Origin: G963677445 sp963678275
GTDB lineage: Bacteria > Bacteroidota > Ignavibacteria > Ignavibacteriales > Melioribacteraceae
Assembly (NCBI GenBank): GCA_963678275.1
Contig: OY782765.1
Span: 6,448,001 to 6,512,000, forward strand
Direction of reading: 5' to 3'
Length of the DNA: 64,000 nt
The position numbers and the translations under genes are program-made. Under the pieces are notes generated by a model that was not told where the DNA came from, did not search any database, and saw nothing but the letters and a program-made list of their open reading frames with translations. Positions 25,996-35,267 of the stretch are shown one piece after another; position 1 is the first letter of the stretch; every line of letters begins with the position of its first letter.

Positions 25996-28974
25996 ATGAG
26001 GTATTTAACCACACTTTTTGTCTTACTTATTCTTGCCGGGATTCTTTCTGCCCAGACAACAATAGCATACACAAGCTTTGAAGATACTGCCGCTGTCGGC
26101 GGACAGTATGTCGACACAGATGATGCCGCGACAGATCACCCTCTCCCTAATCATGATGGTGAACCTGTTATGAATTACACTCCCGCGACAGGAACCGAAT
26201 TATCATTTACATCATATTATTATAACACCCGTAATGATGTTGGTCTTACAGATGGTGACTACGTCGGTATTACCGATTATACCGGTGATGTAACGGCGTT
26301 CAGCGACAGCCTGCAGGGATTTGAATTCTCGGATTCTGACGGTTTGATGGAGCTCACCTTCGGCGAAGTTGACATTACAGGCTTTTCTACTGTAACTGTT
26401 TATGTAGACGCTTTCCTGAAAGAGACAGGTTGGGAAGCGGATGACGCAATAAGGATTTGGGTTGTTGTTGATGATACTCTTGAAATTGATCTTCTAAACA
26501 CTATCGGGCAGGATATAGACGATTTGGGCATTGAAGGCATGTGGATGACTTTAGATGCTGACCTGTCAGGTTATTCAATAGCTGTTTTGAAAATTTCTCT
26601 TGACAGTAACAGCGGAAGTGAAAACCTTTATGCCGACAATATTAAATTTGTCGGACAGAATTCACCACTGCCAACCACAGTACAATTCGAAGAATCGAAC
26701 GGCACAGCATCGGAAGGTGATGGCTCTTACACAATTAACCTGACCATTAGCAATTTTTCAACAACAGAACAGACAACATGTGAAGTCGCCCTTACAACCG
26801 GTGACGCCGCTGACCTGGGGAATTATACAACCCAGTCGGTAACTTTCACGGCAGGAAGCGGTGATATGCAGTCGGTTATGTTCGACATAACAGATGATGA
26901 AATGGAAGAAGGAACCGAAAACTTTATATTTACCATTCAGAATGTCGCAGGCGGTTTAAACGCTGTGGCAGGTGATCCTTCTGAATTTAATTTTGAACTC
27001 TTAGACAATGATTACCCTGAAATAATTATTACTGAAATTCATTATAATCCCTCAAGCGAGCAGGGTGATGATAGCGAATGGGAATTTTTTGAAATTTACA
27101 ACAATGATGATGTTACTGTTGACCTGAGCAACTGGACAGTTTCTGATGGTGTTGATTTTACTTTCCCTGACAGTGTTTATATAGCTCCGATGGAATTTAT
27201 CGTAATTACCGTTAATGAAGCCAATTACCAGGGCGACTACCAGGTATTCCAGTGGGATTCTGGCGACGCTTTAAGCAATAGTGGTGAAAATGTGGCAATA
27301 TCCGACGCCGCTGGAAATGTTGTTGATTTCGTTGAATATGATGACGGAAACGGCTGGCCGGAAGAAGCTGACGGCGACGGTCCTTCTCTCGAACTCGTTG
27401 ATTTTGACGCTGATAACAATGATCCGGCAAACTGGAGAGCTTCATATTTCCTCGGCGGTACACCGGGATATTTTGTCGCTGATCCTTATGTCGAAAATAC
27501 TATTATGATGGCCGAAGGATGGAACATGCTTTCAATTCCTTCCGTTCTTGTATCTATGGAAGTTGATACTTTATTCCCGAACGCGAGTTCGAATGCTTTT
27601 TCTTTTGAGAATGGTTATATTGAAGTCGATACACTTGAAAACGGTATCGGTTATTGGCTGAAATTTGACGCAGAAGATTCACTTATTGTTTCCGGTATGC
27701 CGGTAAGTGATATGGTTGTAAACGTTGATGAAGGATGGAATTTGATCGGTCCCTTCCATGAAACAGTTCAGGTTGCTGATATAATTTCAGACCCTGCCGG
27801 TATTATCAGCTCTGAATTTTATGGTTTCGAGTCAGGCTATCTTCCTGTAACCGAACTCGCGCCTGGTAAAGGTTACTGGGTTAAAACAAGCGATCAGGGA
27901 ACACTGACTCTTAACGCTCCTGTCGCAAAACGTACACCTGTCGCTGTTGAAAACACAGCAGCATTCTTCGAAATAGCAATCAACGCTACAGATGGCAACG
28001 CTTCTTATGACATGATGGTTGGTATCGATCCTGAAGCTACAGATGGAATTGACGCGGACCTTATGGAAGCTGAACTTCCTCCGGCTCCTCCCGCTGGTAT
28101 CTTCGATTCAAGAATGGTATTTGCTGATGGAGTTACATCTTCACTTTATGACTTCCGCACAGGCGATATCAACATGAATGGAACTGTTACACATAAGATT
28201 CAGTGGCAGCTCGGAACAGGAACTGAATTCACAGCTACAATCGCTATTCCTGAAGTTACAGGAACTATCGAAATGACAGTTCAGGATCCATTCGGCGGAG
28301 CAATTGTAAGTGAAACAATTATGGATGGTGAAACTACTCCTGTAGTTGTTACCAACGCAGCTCTAACATCACTGGATGTAACAATCGTTTACACAGCTCC
28401 TATACCGGTTGAATTCACAACTTTCGCAGCTAACGTAGCAGGCGAAAAAGTTGAACTTACCTGGGAAACAGCCACAGAAACCAACAATAAAGGTTTCGAA
28501 GTTGAAAGAAGCTCAGACGATGTCAGCTTTACTTCAATTGGATTTGTTGATGGAAACGGAACAAGCGCTGAAGCGCACAGCTACAGCTTTGTTGACCATC
28601 ACGCGACATCAGGTACATATTATTACAGACTGAAACAGGTTGACTTTGACGGGACATACGCATACAGCAACACTGTAGAAGTTGACTTTGTACCGACAGA
28701 GTTCAGCCTTGGCCAGAACTATCCTAACCCGTTCAACCCGACTACAAAGATCAAATTTGCTCTTCCGGTTGCGGCAAAAGTAAGCGTAAAAGTTTACAAC
28801 GTTATTGGACAGCAGGTAGCAGAACTGATTAACGGTCAGTTTGAATTAGGATTGCATGAAGTAAGTTTTAACGCTTCAGAACTTTCAAGTGGTGTATACT
28901 TCTACACAATCGAAGCGGCAGGCGTTGACGGACAGTCATTCGGCACAACCAAAAAAATGATGCTGATGAAATAG
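25996..28974 (+). CDS. secreted Calx-beta/lamin-tail protein with T9SS signal
   Basis: 992 residues with a signal peptide (LTTLFVLLILAGILSAQ). A Calx-beta-like region lies around residues 230-335 (ASEGDGSYTINLTIS ... DDEMEEGTENFIFTI), then a lamin-tail domain (IIITEIHYNPSSEQGDDSEW ... FFEIYNN). Two tandem segments start EGWNMLSIPS and EGWNLIGPF. Near the end come the VELTWETATETNNKGFEVE module and a type IX sorting domain (SLGQNYPNPFNPTTKIKF ... KKMMLMK). It is related in architecture to the 14351 gene. No catalytic domain is recognised; an adhesive or surface role is inference. GGAGA precedes the ATG. Confidence 0.88.
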   Translation: MRYLTTLFVLLILAGILSAQTTIAYTSFEDTAAVGGQYVDTDDAATDHPLPNHDGEPVMNYTPATGTELSFTSYYYNTRNDVGLTDGDYVGITDYTGDVTAFSDSLQGFEFSDSDGLMELTFGEVDITGFSTVTVYVDAFLKETGWEADDAIRIWVVVDDTLEIDLLNTIGQDIDDLGIEGMWMTLDADLSGYSIAVLKISLDSNSGSENLYADNIKFVGQNSPLPTTVQFEESNGTASEGDGSYTINLTISNFSTTEQTTCEVALTTGDAADLGNYTTQSVTFTAGSGDMQSVMFDITDDEMEEGTENFIFTIQNVAGGLNAVAGDPSEFNFELLDNDYPEIIITEIHYNPSSEQGDDSEWEFFEIYNNDDVTVDLSNWTVSDGVDFTFPDSVYIAPMEFIVITVNEANYQGDYQVFQWDSGDALSNSGENVAISDAAGNVVDFVEYDDGNGWPEEADGDGPSLELVDFDADNNDPANWRASYFLGGTPGYFVADPYVENTIMMAEGWNMLSIPSVLVSMEVDTLFPNASSNAFSFENGYIEVDTLENGIGYWLKFDAEDSLIVSGMPVSDMVVNVDEGWNLIGPFHETVQVADIISDPAGIISSEFYGFESGYLPVTELAPGKGYWVKTSDQGTLTLNAPVAKRTPVAVENTAAFFEIAINATDGNASYDMMVGIDPEATDGIDADLMEAELPPAPPAGIFDSRMVFADGVTSSLYDFRTGDINMNGTVTHKIQWQLGTGTEFTATIAIPEVTGTIEMTVQDPFGGAIVSETIMDGETTPVVVTNAALTSLDVTIVYTAPIPVEFTTFAANVAGEKVELTWETATETNNKGFEVERSSDDVSFTSIGFVDGNGTSAEAHSYSFVDHHATSGTYYYRLKQVDFDGTYAYSNTVEVDFVPTEFSLGQNYPNPFNPTTKIKFALPVAAKVSVKVYNVIGQQVAELINGQFELGLHEVSFNASELSSGVYFYTIEAAGVDGQSFGTTKKMMLMK

Positions 28975-29046
28975 CGCCAAGGTCAAACAATAACATCATT
29001 ATGTTTTGAAACAGGCAATGAAATAAATACAAGATTTTCATTTTTC

Positions 29047-29084
29047 CAAAGTAGGACAGGCTTTCCAGCCTGTCCTTTTTTTTA
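29047..29084 (+). terminator. palindromic terminator, second copy of the array-end palindrome
   Basis: GGACAGGCT TTCC AGCCTGTCC followed by TTTTTTTTT, a strong intrinsic terminator 75 bp after the 25996 gene. The 29 bases 29047-29075 are the exact reverse complement of 8380-8408 beside the CRISPR array. Confidence 0.85.
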
Positions 29085-29330
29085 TACAGCACGCAAAAAT
29101 ATCCACAACAATTACCTCTCTTTTAATCGCTGCGTTAATAAAACTAATCCCATTCATAATATTATTTCACTCCGGGTATAATAGCGCTATAACCGAATTC
29201 CCCGCCTGACGCGGCGGGTGAAAATAGTTTTTAGTTGCGCTGGCATAACAATTGTAAGTTCAATCTCACAATCCCGGAAAGACCAAGATTGTAAAAAATT
29301 CTTAAAGTAGAATTAATAAGGGGATAATTT
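29085..29330. other. intergenic region with a REP-like hairpin
   Basis: CCCGCC TGACGC GGCGGG at about 29200-29219 forms a short GC-rich hairpin without T-run, like the small REP-type hairpins elsewhere in the window. AAGGGG before 29331 is the ribosome-binding site of the next gene. Nothing else recognised. Confidence 0.4.
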
Positions 29331-31334
29331 ATGCTAAAAAGAGCGGCTCTATTATTAATGATTTTTTTCTGCCAAATCAGCGCGCAGGAGGGGATGAATG
29401 AAATGCGAATTATCGGGAAACCTGAACTTTTGCAGAGAGAATTTATCAGTAATGATATAAGGGACGCCAACGGGGATATATGCGCGGGATTAAAAATTAT
29501 AACTGATCTGACAGGATTTTCTTACCTTTCAAATAACGGAATAGTAAAAATAGACGCGAAACCGGGAAGGGATGTACTTTTCCTTTCGCCGGGTGAAAGG
29601 GTGGTAGAGGTATTTTGCACAGGTTATAAACCCTTGAAAATATACCTGTATGATGTCGGCATCAAACTGAACAGCCGCCAGGTTTGGCAGGTAAAGATAT
29701 CCGGAGATAAAGAACCGGAAAGATTGCCGGTTAATATTATAGTAAAACCGCCGGAGGCGGAAATATTTATAAACAATGAACTTCAGAAGGGGGCGCCACC
29801 ATTCCGGATTACTCCGGGCAGACATTATCTGCGGATTGAAAAAGAATATTTCAGCCCGATAATTGATACTATTACAGTCACAACAGAATCAACACTTTTT
29901 AATTACACTTTGGAGCCTCTTAAACAGATTGCCGCTATATTTAAGTCAAAACCAAAAGGGGCGTTTATATTTGTGAATAATTTTAATAAAGGGAGAACTG
30001 ATAAGGGGGTGTTTTTATTTCCTGGGACTTATGATGTTAAAATATCGCTTGAAGGCTACCAGGATGAAACAGGAATAATTGAGGTGAAACCAACCGGGAC
30101 AAATGAATTTAAATTTAATCTTAAGAAAAACAGCGGTTCATTAATTCTTAACATCACAAAAGAGGGGGTGAAGATATTCATAGACCAGGATGATTACAGC
30201 GGCTGCACAACCATAGATTTATTTCCGGGAAAACATAAAGTTGAGGTCAGCGCCGAAGGGCACAGATCGTACCAGGAAATTGTCGATATAAAAATTGGTG
30301 AAACAATTACCAGAAATATTAACCTTATTGCCAGAACCGGCGGGCTTCAATTATCAATTCAACCCCTCGAGGCGGATGTGAAACTTGTCAGAGATTACTC
30401 TGTTATTGACCAATGGAAAGGTTTGAAGATAGTGGAAAACCTTATAGTAGGAAAATATACTATTGAAGCGGAGTGTCCCGGGTATGAAAAGTTTAATAAA
30501 ACAATTGTGATTAAAGAAAACCATATCACCACTGAGGATATTATTCTGCGGAAAGTTTCCGGGAAAAAAGCTGTGCGGGGAGTAAATATGGAAAATATGG
30601 TATTTGTGAAAGGAGGAGCCTTTGATATAGGTAATATTGTCAGTAATAATGATAATAAACAGGAGATGATAACATGGCTGGATGATTTTTATATAGGTAA
30701 ATATGAGGTTAGTTTCAGGGAATATATTGAGTTCCTCAACTCGGAAACCGGAGCGGGCGGGAAAAAATATATAGCGAAAGAGTATATCAATTTTGAAGAT
30801 GATGAAAGTTCGATTGCTCTTGACGGAGATGCCTTTTTCTTTAAAAATAGCTGTTACGCTGAAAATGAAAATTGTCCGGCTGCCGGAGTTACATTATATG
30901 GCGCCAGGGCTTATTGCGAATGGGCGGGAGGAAGGCTGCCTGATGAAGCTGAGTGGGAATTTGCGGCAAAGGGAGGCCTACTGAGTAAGAGTTTTAAATT
31001 CAGCGGCAGTAATTTTATTGATGAAGTTGCCTGGCATAGTGGTAATTCCGGTAATAAAACCCAGCCGGCAGGTATGAAAAAACCTAATGAACTGGGGCTT
31101 TTTGATATGAGTGGTAATGTGTGGGAGTGGTGTGAAAAATTATTTAATGGAAAAAATAGAATAAGCGGAGCTGAAGGAAAGTTGAATGATGACTCCGAAA
31201 AATCGGAAGGAATTCTTTATGGCGGTTCCTCTTATAATATCGAGGATAATTGTGTTGTGAATTATCGAATCAGCAGGGAACCGGAAGATAATTATGTTTT
31301 TCACGGGTTCAGGCTGGTCAGGGATCCAGATTGA
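29331..31334 (+). CDS. PEGA-repeat protein with C-terminal SUMF1/formylglycine-generating-type domain
   Basis: 667 residues with a signal peptide (LLLMIFFCQISAQ). Residues ~120-420 contain at least four PEGA-like beta repeats (FPGTYDVKISLEGYQD, FPGKHKVEVSAEGHRSY, TPGRHYLRIEKEYFSP, VGKYTIEAECPGYEKF). Residues ~430-667 are a SUMF1/FGE-sulfatase domain: MVFVKGGAFDIGN, FYIGKYEVSFREYIEFLN, AGVTLYGARAYCEWAGGRLPDEAEWEFAA, ELGLFDMSGNVWEWC and HGFRLVRD. The FGE catalytic Cys pair is not evident and no sulfatase is nearby, so this is more likely a binding module of the C-type-lectin fold than a real formylglycine-generating enzyme. Exported; PEGA repeats are often found on envelope proteins. Confidence 0.87.
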   Translation: MLKRAALLLMIFFCQISAQEGMNEMRIIGKPELLQREFISNDIRDANGDICAGLKIITDLTGFSYLSNNGIVKIDAKPGRDVLFLSPGERVVEVFCTGYKPLKIYLYDVGIKLNSRQVWQVKISGDKEPERLPVNIIVKPPEAEIFINNELQKGAPPFRITPGRHYLRIEKEYFSPIIDTITVTTESTLFNYTLEPLKQIAAIFKSKPKGAFIFVNNFNKGRTDKGVFLFPGTYDVKISLEGYQDETGIIEVKPTGTNEFKFNLKKNSGSLILNITKEGVKIFIDQDDYSGCTTIDLFPGKHKVEVSAEGHRSYQEIVDIKIGETITRNINLIARTGGLQLSIQPLEADVKLVRDYSVIDQWKGLKIVENLIVGKYTIEAECPGYEKFNKTIVIKENHITTEDIILRKVSGKKAVRGVNMENMVFVKGGAFDIGNIVSNNDNKQEMITWLDDFYIGKYEVSFREYIEFLNSETGAGGKKYIAKEYINFEDDESSIALDGDAFFFKNSCYAENENCPAAGVTLYGARAYCEWAGGRLPDEAEWEFAAKGGLLSKSFKFSGSNFIDEVAWHSGNSGNKTQPAGMKKPNELGLFDMSGNVWEWCEKLFNGKNRISGAEGKLNDDSEKSEGILYGGSSYNIEDNCVVNYRISREPEDNYVFHGFRLVRDPD

Positions 31335-32035
31335 AATAATCAGCAGACAAAGCAGGGAAGTATTCGCAAATGACGAATTACCTCCTCCGCGGCGGATAAT
31401 AATGAGGTATTACAACTTGACCGGTAAAGAGTTCAATTTTCGCAAAATGGCAAAATTTCAATTAACAATTAATAATGTACAATGAACAATTGAAAAGAGG
31501 ACCGCAGATTATACTGATTACACAGATTACGCGGATGCCGGAAGAAGAGCCACTAAAACACTAAAACACAAAATCCAATAAAAAGCACAAAAAAACCTTA
31601 TTTTTTAATCTTTCAACCTTAGTAGCAATAGCAAACCCTCAAAAATTTCAACCTTATTGCCTTTTTAACCGGGGCATTATTGCTCGCGGATTTCACTGAT
31701 GGACGCAGAAAAAACAGGGTTGCCAGGCTAAGAATGATGGTCAGGATGTTTTAATAAAATAAAAAACCGGGACATCTTTTAATTATCAATTAACTGACTT
31801 TTCACTTCTGGTTTGCCAGTTTATGATTTCGATGATTTCTTACACTATTCTTTTTGGTTCCGGCTTTGTCAGCTTTAAGAATTAGCAGTCAAAAGAGAAT
31901 ATTTTATCAGGAAGGCTGGTTATTAACCGGGAATATAATATCTGATTTATCAGGCTAATAATTTAAACCACTTTATTTTTTACCGGGGAAATGTTATATT
32001 CTTATCAGATACCAACTAACAAGAAGGAGGTTCGG
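31335..32035. repeat. gene-free region with dispersed repeat family B
   Basis: About 700 bases without a convincing gene. Positions 31435-31790 contain GCAAAATGGCAAAATTTCAATTAAC, GATTACACAGATTACGCGGATG, CACTAAAACACAAAATCC, AACCTTAGTAGCA and GATGGACGCAGAAAAAACAGG, blocks shared with 13255-13480, 63835-64000 and, inverted, 25375-25740. Positions 31800-31880 carry the CTTCTGGTTTGCCAGTTTATGATTTCGATGATTTC block that recurs at about 57668. Confidence 0.6.
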
Positions 32036-32332
32036 ATGCAGACTTATATTTTAATGACCAAATTATCCCCTGAAGTTACCAGACAGTTAAAAGACCGAAA
32101 GAAGATCGGCCGGGAATGGCTGGATATGGTAAAGGAAAAATGTCCCGAGGTAAAATTTGTCGCTCATTATGCCCTTTTGGGTTCTTATGATTTTATGGAC
32201 ATTTATGAAGCGCCGGATGAAGAATCGGCAGCGAAGGTATCGATGATATCACTTTCGCATGGCGCTGTTACTTCTGAAAGCTGGTCGGCTATTCCTTATC
32301 AAAAATTTCTTGAAATCGCTGAAACGCTTTAA
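32036..32332 (+). CDS. GYD domain protein
   Basis: 98 residues from the ATG at 32036, directly after AAGGAGG with ideal spacing; an in-frame upstream start at 31991 has no such support. The sequence YILMTKLSPEVTRQLKDRKKIG, FVAHYALLGSYDFMDIYEAPDEESAAKVSMI matches the small GYD family (named after the Gly-Tyr-Asp motif, here GSYD). The family is a ferredoxin-like dimeric fold of unknown function. Single-gene unit ending at a terminator shared with the convergent methyltransferase. Confidence 0.85.
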   Translation: MQTYILMTKLSPEVTRQLKDRKKIGREWLDMVKEKCPEVKFVAHYALLGSYDFMDIYEAPDEESAAKVSMISLSHGAVTSESWSAIPYQKFLEIAETL

Positions 32333-32333
32333 G

Positions 32334-32364
32334 AAAAAATCCCGCTGATCAGCGGGATTTTTTT
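32334..32364. terminator. bidirectional terminator overlapping the methyltransferase 3' end
   Basis: AAAAAATCCCGCTGATCAGCGGGATTTTTTT is a near-perfect palindrome with 10 bp arms. It ends the GYD gene (plus) and encodes the last codons and stop of the methyltransferase on the minus strand, whose own transcripts also end here. Confidence 0.88.
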
Positions 32365-33338
32365 ATACCTGTAATAATTGTTGTCCCGAAACCGGAATCT
32401 ATTCTTTCCGGAGTTATAAATCCGGATTTATTAAGCCATGATTTCACTTCGTTTTCGGTATAGGTATCTCCGGCTTCGGTTCCTGCCAGCATATTGATGG
32501 CAAAAAATACACCATAATCGGGGGATATTCTTTCTTCATCCATTATAAAATCCATAATAGCGATTTTGCCCCCCGCGCGCATGGCCGAATAACATTTATT
32601 AATCAATTCCTGATTCTGTTCAGGTGAATTCATATGAATAATGGCCGATAAAATTATCAGGTCATTTCCGCCGGGAAGCGGATCGTTCAGGAAATTACCG
32701 GGACAGTAATGAATATGTTCAGCGATATTGGTTTTTGACATATACTTCTTTGTGATGGGAATTACTTCCGGCAGATCAAAAATTACTACTTTTTCAGACC
32801 GCCCTTTCTTAACAAAAACCGAAGAAAAAGCTCCCGATCCTCCTCCTACGTCAAGAACAACCGGGTTATCCACAGTTTCGATAAGATCGGCAAATTTATC
32901 CGCCTGCCATTCAGCCCGATGCTGCATGGCCGCGATAAAAGACTCATACCACTCACCGCTTCTTTCGGTGATTGACTGCGATTTTCCTTTCCCGATTCTG
33001 ACTGATTCTGTCAGATTGCTCCAGGAATGCCATAACTGCGCGTTATGTTCGAGATGTCCCAGGTAATTATCACTTTCAGGATCAAGCAGATTTTTAACAT
33101 CTTCCCTGACTGAAAATAGTCCGTTCTTTTTATTGACAAGCTCCATAACTGTCAGCGCGTTTAACAAACGGTCCAAAGCTCTGCTGTCGCAGTTTATTTC
33201 TCCGGCCAGAATATCGGGGCTTTTCCCATCCGCGGTCAGATATTTGAATACTTTTAACTCAACGGCGGTGAGTAAAATTCTGCTTTTTTGAAATTGTTTC
33301 GCAATTTTGCCGATTGTTTCAGGTTTAAATTCTTTCAT
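32349..33338 (-). CDS. SAM-dependent O-methyltransferase-type protein
   Basis: 329 residues from the ATG at 33338; a GTG 9 bp upstream is a possible alternative. The N-terminal ~90 residues form the winged-helix dimerisation domain of plant-type O-methyltransferases (LTAVELKVFKYL ... DRLLNALTVMELV). The SAM-binding domain follows with VVLDVGGGSGAFSSVF (motif I), KVVIFDLPEVIP and IAIMDFIMDEER. It probably methylates a small aromatic or quinone-like substrate; the substrate cannot be deduced. It lies downstream of the lytic transglycosylase gene with a ~15 bp gap, so the two may be co-transcribed although unrelated in function. Confidence 0.88.
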   Translation of the reverse strand: MKEFKPETIGKIAKQFQKSRILLTAVELKVFKYLTADGKSPDILAGEINCDSRALDRLLNALTVMELVNKKNGLFSVREDVKNLLDPESDNYLGHLEHNAQLWHSWSNLTESVRIGKGKSQSITERSGEWYESFIAAMQHRAEWQADKFADLIETVDNPVVLDVGGGSGAFSSVFVKKGRSEKVVIFDLPEVIPITKKYMSKTNIAEHIHYCPGNFLNDPLPGGNDLIILSAIIHMNSPEQNQELINKCYSAMRAGGKIAIMDFIMDEERISPDYGVFFAINMLAGTEAGDTYTENEVKSWLNKSGFITPERIDSGFGTTIITGIKKSR

Positions 33339-33352
33339 AATCTTCACAAATT

Positions 33353-34285
33353 TTATTCAATGACGTGAATGCTTCCATGCACCGGGAACTTGATTTTGTA
33401 AATTTTTCCTCTTTTATTGGAAAGATAATTTTCTCTCAGCCAGGGATTATACATCTTAAGAATCTTATAATTATAACCATGTTTTGCCGCGAAGTCGGCA
33501 AGATGTTTAATCGAATGGTTTACCGGCACTTCATAATATTCGAGAGGGGGGTAGAGGTCTTCTTCATTAAGATAAAAACCATATTTTTCCGGATCATTAA
33601 TAATTATCTTTGCCGCTATTGCCCGGAAAATATATCTGGAGGTTTCATCAGAAAGCACCAGGTTATAATAATTATCCGCCTTTTGCCGTTCCAGTTGTTT
33701 TTCGACTCCCGCTTCACCCATGTTATAAGAGGCCGCGGCGAGAGTCCAGCTTCCAAACATTTCGTAGGCATTCTTTAGATAACTGCATGCGGCTTTTGTT
33801 GATTTTTCAACATGGTACCTTTCATCAACACATTTATTGATTTCGAGACCATGTTTTTTCCCGGTATATTTTAAGAACTGCCAGAAACCTTTCGCGCCTT
33901 TGGGAGACACGGCGTTGGTAAGGTTACTTTCAATCATCGCTATATACTTAAAATCATCAGGAACTCCTTCTTCTTTCAGTATACGCTCAATAACCGGGAG
34001 CCATCTTGTCGCTCTTTTTACCATCAAAATTGTTGATGAATGCCAGTAAGTATTGACAACAATTTCCCGGTCGAGTCTTTCCTTTACTTCGAAATTCCGC
34101 AAAGGCACTTCTTCGCCGGCAAACGTAAATGAATCGGGAAAATCGGGCGAAATTATTCTTCCTTCCACAGGGGTTGAGGGAGTATCCTTTTCGGGTGGAT
34201 TTTTACTTACTGCCAGAAATCCTCCAATCCAGAACAGAGGTAAGAGCAGTACAATTAACAAGTTTATTTTAGTGGATTTTGCCAT
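33353..34285 (-). CDS. membrane-anchored lytic transglycosylase (SLT domain)
   Basis: 310 residues. A single N-terminal hydrophobic segment (INLLIVLLLPLFWIGGFLAV) anchors or exports it. The SLT/goose-lysozyme-like core is clear: IAMIESNLTNAVSPKGAKGFWQFL with the catalytic Glu in the ES motif, then AACSYLKNAYEMFGSWTLAAASYNMG. It resembles MltD-type enzymes that cleave peptidoglycan glycan strands. C-terminal residues ~230-300 (PVNHSIKHLADFAAKHGY) resemble one LysM-like unit. Preceded by a ~135 bp intergenic region and followed by the methyltransferase gene. Confidence 0.9.
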   Translation of the reverse strand: MAKSTKINLLIVLLLPLFWIGGFLAVSKNPPEKDTPSTPVEGRIISPDFPDSFTFAGEEVPLRNFEVKERLDREIVVNTYWHSSTILMVKRATRWLPVIERILKEEGVPDDFKYIAMIESNLTNAVSPKGAKGFWQFLKYTGKKHGLEINKCVDERYHVEKSTKAACSYLKNAYEMFGSWTLAAASYNMGEAGVEKQLERQKADNYYNLVLSDETSRYIFRAIAAKIIINDPEKYGFYLNEEDLYPPLEYYEVPVNHSIKHLADFAAKHGYNYKILKMYNPWLRENYLSNKRGKIYKIKFPVHGSIHVIE

Positions 34286-34459
34286 TCATCCGTCTCCGCG
34301 ATATTCTCTTTCGACTTACCAGAATTAATTATCGAAAGAAATAAAAAAATCTGTAGTAAGTCAAAAAGAATAGCTGATATTATCCGGTTTTAATGAAAAA
34401 TTCTTCAAAAAAGCTGCAAAATGTAAAAGAGTAAACACCTTAAGCATTATTGCTATGAT

Positions 34460-34726
34460 CTATAAGCCATACCTGGACTTGCTGCTATTAAAGTTTCGTA
34501 TATATTTTTCACGCAGCTCTTCTCCACCCTGATTTTGATATACTCTTTTTCTTCTGTTGAAACTGTTTTGCTGATATGTCCGGATATCAGCCGGAGAGAA
34601 TTTTTTCTCCAGATTCTGATCATCTTTTTTTCTTCTAAGGAAGATCAGTGAAATAATGAAAAGTATAGCGAAAGGAGCTATAATCACAAAAATGATTGTG
34701 AAATTTATTAGGTTATCTGTCAGCAT
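34460..34726 (-). CDS. small single-pass membrane protein
   Basis: 88 residues: one strong N-terminal membrane helix (FTIIFVIIAPFAILFIISLIF) followed by a basic, Gln/Asn-rich tail (RRKKDDQNLEKKFSPAD ...). No family is recognised. The layout, a helix then a positively charged cytoplasmic tail, is typical of small membrane proteins. It is divergent from the rhodanese gene. The coding call rests on hydrophobic pattern and on a gene-free alternative on the other strand; moderate confidence. Confidence 0.5.
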   Translation of the reverse strand: MLTDNLINFTIIFVIIAPFAILFIISLIFLRRKKDDQNLEKKFSPADIRTYQQNSFNRRKRVYQNQGGEELREKYIRNFNSSKSRYGL

Positions 34727-34880
34727 TTTGTCACCTGAATTTAAATTTTGCCTTATACATACTCATATGTTTCATCATTATGAATTTATTATCGTGTCGG
34801 AGTGTTATAATACAGAAACCAGATACTCGGATTTAATATCCGAAAATATTTTTAAAAAATCAAATGATCATGGTGAAAAA

Positions 34881-35264
34881 ATGAATAAGATTTATTTGAT
34901 AACGATTTTTATACTGTCATTTGTCACATCCGCGTGTTCGCAAACCTCCGAAAAAGTTTTAAGCTCTGAGGATCTCTTCAACCTTATCCATTCAGAGGAA
35001 AAGTATGTCATTATTGATGTTCGCACACCTCCTGAACTGACAGGACAGCTTGGAGCCGTCGAAGGAGTTCTCAATATTCCACTGCAGGAACTGGCAGGAA
35101 GAACAGGTGAAATAGAGAAACATAAAAATGTTAAAATCGCGCTTATTTGCAGATCGGGGCGCCGTTCGGGAATTGCCCAAAAAATGCTGGCGGATAAAGG
35201 AATTGAAACTTATAATGTGGTCGGTGGTATGATCGCGTATAACAGATTTCTGAATACAAGGTAA
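34881..35264 (+). CDS. rhodanese-domain lipoprotein
   Basis: 127 residues from the ATG at 34881. A start at 34656 would add 75 unlikely residues; 34881 opens a proper lipoprotein signal (KIYLITIFILSFVTSAC). The rhodanese domain follows: YVIIDVRTPPELTGQLGAVEGVLNIP, with the active-site loop LICRSGRRSG containing the catalytic Cys, and VVGGMIAYN. It would be a lipid-anchored sulfurtransferase or sulfide/persulfide carrier in the periplasm. The esterase gene starts 3 bp downstream, so they are likely co-transcribed. Confidence 0.87.
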   Translation: MNKIYLITIFILSFVTSACSQTSEKVLSSEDLFNLIHSEEKYVIIDVRTPPELTGQLGAVEGVLNIPLQELAGRTGEIEKHKNVKIALICRSGRRSGIAQKMLADKGIETYNVVGGMIAYNRFLNTR

Positions 35265-35267
35265 AAC

